Source: Cinnamomum chago (lineage: Eukaryota > Streptophyta > Magnoliopsida > Laurales > Lauraceae). Taken from it: 64,000 nucleotides of DNA. The stretch covers positions 129,786,001 to 129,850,000 of the forward strand of contig CP142451.1 of assembly GCA_038049695.1 (NCBI GenBank), given 5' to 3'. The notes beneath the pieces were generated by a model. It was not told where the DNA came from, did no database searches, and was given only the letters and a program-made list of their open reading frames with translations. This document shows, one piece after another, positions 61,127-64,000 of this stretch; positions within the stretch are counted from its first letter, which is position 1, and each line of letters starts with the position of its first letter. Position numbers and translations under genes: made by a program.

Positions 61127-62034
61127 AGGGTTGTACATGGGCGGTTCGGATCGGTTTAACACTAAAACTAACAGTCAAATTGAATCTGTTGGTTTTTTAA
61201 TTAACCGATCCGATCTGACCGATGAAGAGGGCTTAAACTGAACCAAACGGTTCGGTTCGGTCGGTTAAATCGTTGTTTTTTATTTTATTTTTTTAAAAAT
61301 CAGACATTGAAAACGCATATAAAAAATAATTCTACTCCAAAAAGAGAGTTTGGATTAAGTACAAGCACAAAAAAAAAAAAAAAAAAAAAAAAACCAGCTT
61401 GCAGTGAAACATTCATTCCACATGATACCATCTGGAATTATAATAGAATAATAGTTAATGTCAAGAAAAGTCACAGACAAATGGAATCTGTATGAGAATT
61501 CACTGTATTTTTCAAAAATGAAGGTTTTTAACACATTGGTTAGGTGTGATCAAAACCAACCATCAAAAGGCTAGGTTCTATTGACTTTTTTAGCATTTTC
61601 AAGAGTGCAGCCTTCTGATAAAAACTTCATTGAAATGGGGTAGCAATTGTAATGGAAGGAAAACACCCAGTACAATAATCCTTCCATCTGCAATGAAGTA
61701 TCAAAAAATATTTGAGAGATTAGAGGAGATGCACTGAGGCAGTGTTAATGGTTGAGTTCATGTGAGAATGGAGTTGTGGAATGTAACTTTGAAAGTAGTA
61801 AAAAATGAAATCTTAAGGCTAAAATAGTAAAAAAATAATACCTAAGTTACTACATACGGTCGATTCGGTTTAAGCGGTTAACCGTTGGTTCAAATCGATA
61901 ACTGACCGATGCAAGCGGTTTTTATGATTTTCAAATTGTTAATCGAACCAATCTACTATAAACCGATCCAAACAGTCCGATTCGGTCGGTTTGGTTCAGT
62001 TTTACGGTGATATCGGATTTTTAGTACAACCCTA
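61127..62034. mobile_element. Non-autonomous hAT element with perfect 8-bp TSD
   Basis: It starts TAGGGTTGTACATGGGCGGT and ends TTAGTACAACCCTA, flanked by ATTATTAC (61119-61126 and 62035-62042). Subterminal CGGTTCGGTTCGG-type repeats occur at both ends in opposite orientation. No transposase. It lies 412 bp after the G-gamma stop codon. Confidence 0.9.
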
Positions 62035-62042
62035 ATTATTAC

Positions 62043-63289
62043 TCATTAAAGAAGCATCTGTCAAGTCTGAAATTGCTTAGTGGTAGGTAGTGGACCACGG
62101 AAAGAACTTTCCCAAATCAAATTTCTACTTGAAAAGTAGCAGTCCACCGATTCCAGAAATTAATGTCTCGACGCTGGACTGTGGCTTCTATTCATGTGAT
62201 TTCCCATGCGAAAATGTACCCCTTCTATTCGTGATTGCCCATGTGAAAAGCTGACTGCAACAAAATGATGGTTTGGAATTTCGATGGTTCATCCCACGTT
62301 GGGACTTGGAAGGGCAAGAAATAAACATGGGAACTGCAAATCGCTTGAATATCCTTAACAAATAACAAGCGCATGTTTATTTGTATAAGAGGAGAGGAGT
62401 TGAGTGATATAAAAGATCAAATCAAGAGAAAATGAAAGAGGAGGGGGTTGAGAGTAAAAAGTAAGATTTGGATCTCATTTCATAATAATTGTTTTGCTAA
62501 CCACTACAAAATGTGTGAGAGAGAGGTTTGGTCAAGGGAATGTTTTCTATATGATTTTTTTTAGGTGTGTGAAAATATATAGTCCTTTCTATAAAATTAT
62601 TATTATTATTATTATTTTTTTGTTTTTCTCACCTCATTGTATGGTTATCAATGTAGACTCAGATGGCTACAGCAGCAGCAGTCGTCGTCATCAGCATCTA
62701 CCAACCCTATGCTTGAGCCCAGCTATGTATCTATCTATCTACGAAGGCCTCGTTCGTTTTGCTGTCACCTCCACTTTTCCTAGATAGACCGGCCTAGATC
62801 GTGTTCGTGGGTGGGTTAGAGCGAGTTGCTTTCTAGAACACCGGCCGAAATCCCAATCTAAAGCGCCCAACCTGACCCATCGCCACTCCCGTACGTCTTT
62901 TCACCCTACTCATCCCGATCCTACGTTGCAACTAATACACGATAACAGTGCAACACCTTTCAAAAATCCTATTGTGGGGGCCCACATAGAGATTATTCAA
63001 GCAGCTAAAGATGAATCTCATCGCCTCCAACCACAAATGCTTAAATTTCAGCTCCAAATGAGTGGGTCAGTGGCGATGCCATGCCAGCACCTAGTGATGT
63101 TTTCATCACGTGTTCAGTTGGATGGTGAGACCTATTTATTTTAAGCTGAAGCTTGAGGATGTGTACCAGTTGGATGGGATGAAATTCATCTCGAAAGGAA
63201 TACATTATCTTTATGTGGGCCCGAGTTGCATGAGAAGCGCTACATGGTTGCCATTTAACAGCTGTGACTCCTCGTTTTATTCAAACGTA
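62043..63289. other. Intergenic region
   Basis: No gene recognised. It includes an (ATT)n tract at about 62598-62616. Open frames of 72-97 codons have no domain. Confidence 0.5.
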
Positions 63290-63294
63290 AGGAT

Positions 63295-63466
63295 TATTGA
63301 GTTAGTTATATATACCAAGTCATGTCAAAATCACACACACGGGAAGGCAGCACACATAAGTGTAAAGAAAGCCCACACAAGTTAGAAGAAGTGACATACC
63401 AGGTTCGAACCCCGGGCAGTCACATAAGAACCGACACTCCTTATCACTTGGATAAGGTTATGTTCT
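63295..63466 (-). mobile_element. tRNA-derived SINE (candidate)
   Basis: On the minus strand TTATCCAAGTGATAAGG resembles an A box and GGGGTTCGAACCTGG a B box, about 35 bases apart. The body extends leftward to about 63300. Boundaries are uncertain. Confidence 0.5.
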
Positions 63467-63552
63467 TTAGAGCCTAATAGCTTGTAGCCACCTTAACTTG
63501 TAATACACTCTTTGATTGATAAATAAGTTGTCTTAAAACTTTAGTCAAAAGG

Positions 63553-63707
63553 TTTTTTTTTTCCTTACCCTCTGCTACGTACTCATACAGTCATACACCT
63601 GCACACTCACACACTACTCAAGTCTTTATTGAAGGACTAGGGACCGATCCCTGTTTGCATTTAATGGACAGGGAGTTGCCTCACCACTGGGCTACCCGTG
63701 GATTGGT
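63553..63707 (-). mobile_element. tRNA-derived SINE
   Basis: On the minus strand GGGTAGCCCAGTGGTGAGG is a good A box and GGGATCGGTCCC a B-box-like site. The body is GTGTGAGTGTGCAGGTG-like, and the A-rich tail is the T-run at 63553-63562 on the plus strand. Confidence 0.7.
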
Positions 63708-64000
63708 AATTGTATCAAGATCTTAGAAAAATGGGGATTCGCCCCCAAAATGCAATGCATACGGGAGAAATTTTCACTCCTGCTGGAGATCTGCTTTTCC
63801 TTCATGAAGTTTATCTACGGTGGCCCAATAACTTATCACTCCCTTCTACAATTGCAGATGATGATCAGATTATCCCACACGTCTAACTGTTACTTTATTT
63901 TGAATTTATAATTGATTAAAGGTTCTATCCGAATGCAAGCAAAATTAAGCAAATCGTCGGCTTAGAAACGTATGAAGCTCGACAAGCTTACAATATTCAA

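Overview
This is a nuclear segment from a flowering plant. The evidence is multi-exon genes with plant-specific products, large introns, abundant plant transposon families (hAT, PIF/Harbinger, Mutator-like, Ty1/copia, L1- and RTE-type LINEs, tRNA-derived SINEs) and an insertion of plastid rRNA DNA. A magnoliid or other early-diverging angiosperm is possible, but that is only an impression.

Three host genes can be assembled exon by exon, all on the + strand. (1) About 77-15784: the 3' part, 14 exons, of a membrane protein with about four hydrophobic segments followed by a long coiled coil. Its 5' end lies before the window. (2) 24888-27561: a complete 5-exon receptor-like cytoplasmic kinase of the RIPK/PBL type, 490 residues. 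(3) 42272-60714: a complete 5-exon type-C heterotrimeric G-protein gamma subunit (AGG3/GS3/DEP1 type), 196 residues. Its 591 coding bases are spread over 18.4 kb because its introns are packed with mobile elements.

Most of the rest is layered mobile DNA. Several elements can be bounded to the base by target-site duplications: a 1653-bp hAT-type element (11028-12680) carrying an inner Tourist-like element; a decayed PIF/Harbinger element (20195-23541, TSD TAA); a decayed hAT element (35963-41813, 8-bp TSD) ending about 460 bp before the G-gamma start codon; an RTE-like LINE nested in an L1-type LINE with an 11-bp TSD; a 155-bp hAT MITE in the same L1 LINE; a 331-bp Tourist-like MITE (57093-57423); and a 908-bp non-autonomous hAT element (61127-62034) just after the G-gamma gene.

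G-gamma intron 2 (11.3 kb) holds, in order, a Ty1/copia element, a MITE with folded ends, a chimeric plastid 23S/16S rRNA insertion, and the nested LINEs. Intron 4 holds a run of palindromic elements, each sitting in a TA microsatellite. Members of the same palindrome family also occur at about 2.7 kb and 34 kb, again beside TA tracts.

I found no operon-like or defence-like gene system and no CRISPR array. The most unusual signals are the TA-microsatellite-associated fold-back elements, the TE-inflated G-gamma gene with two 45-bp exons, and the plastid rRNA chimera.
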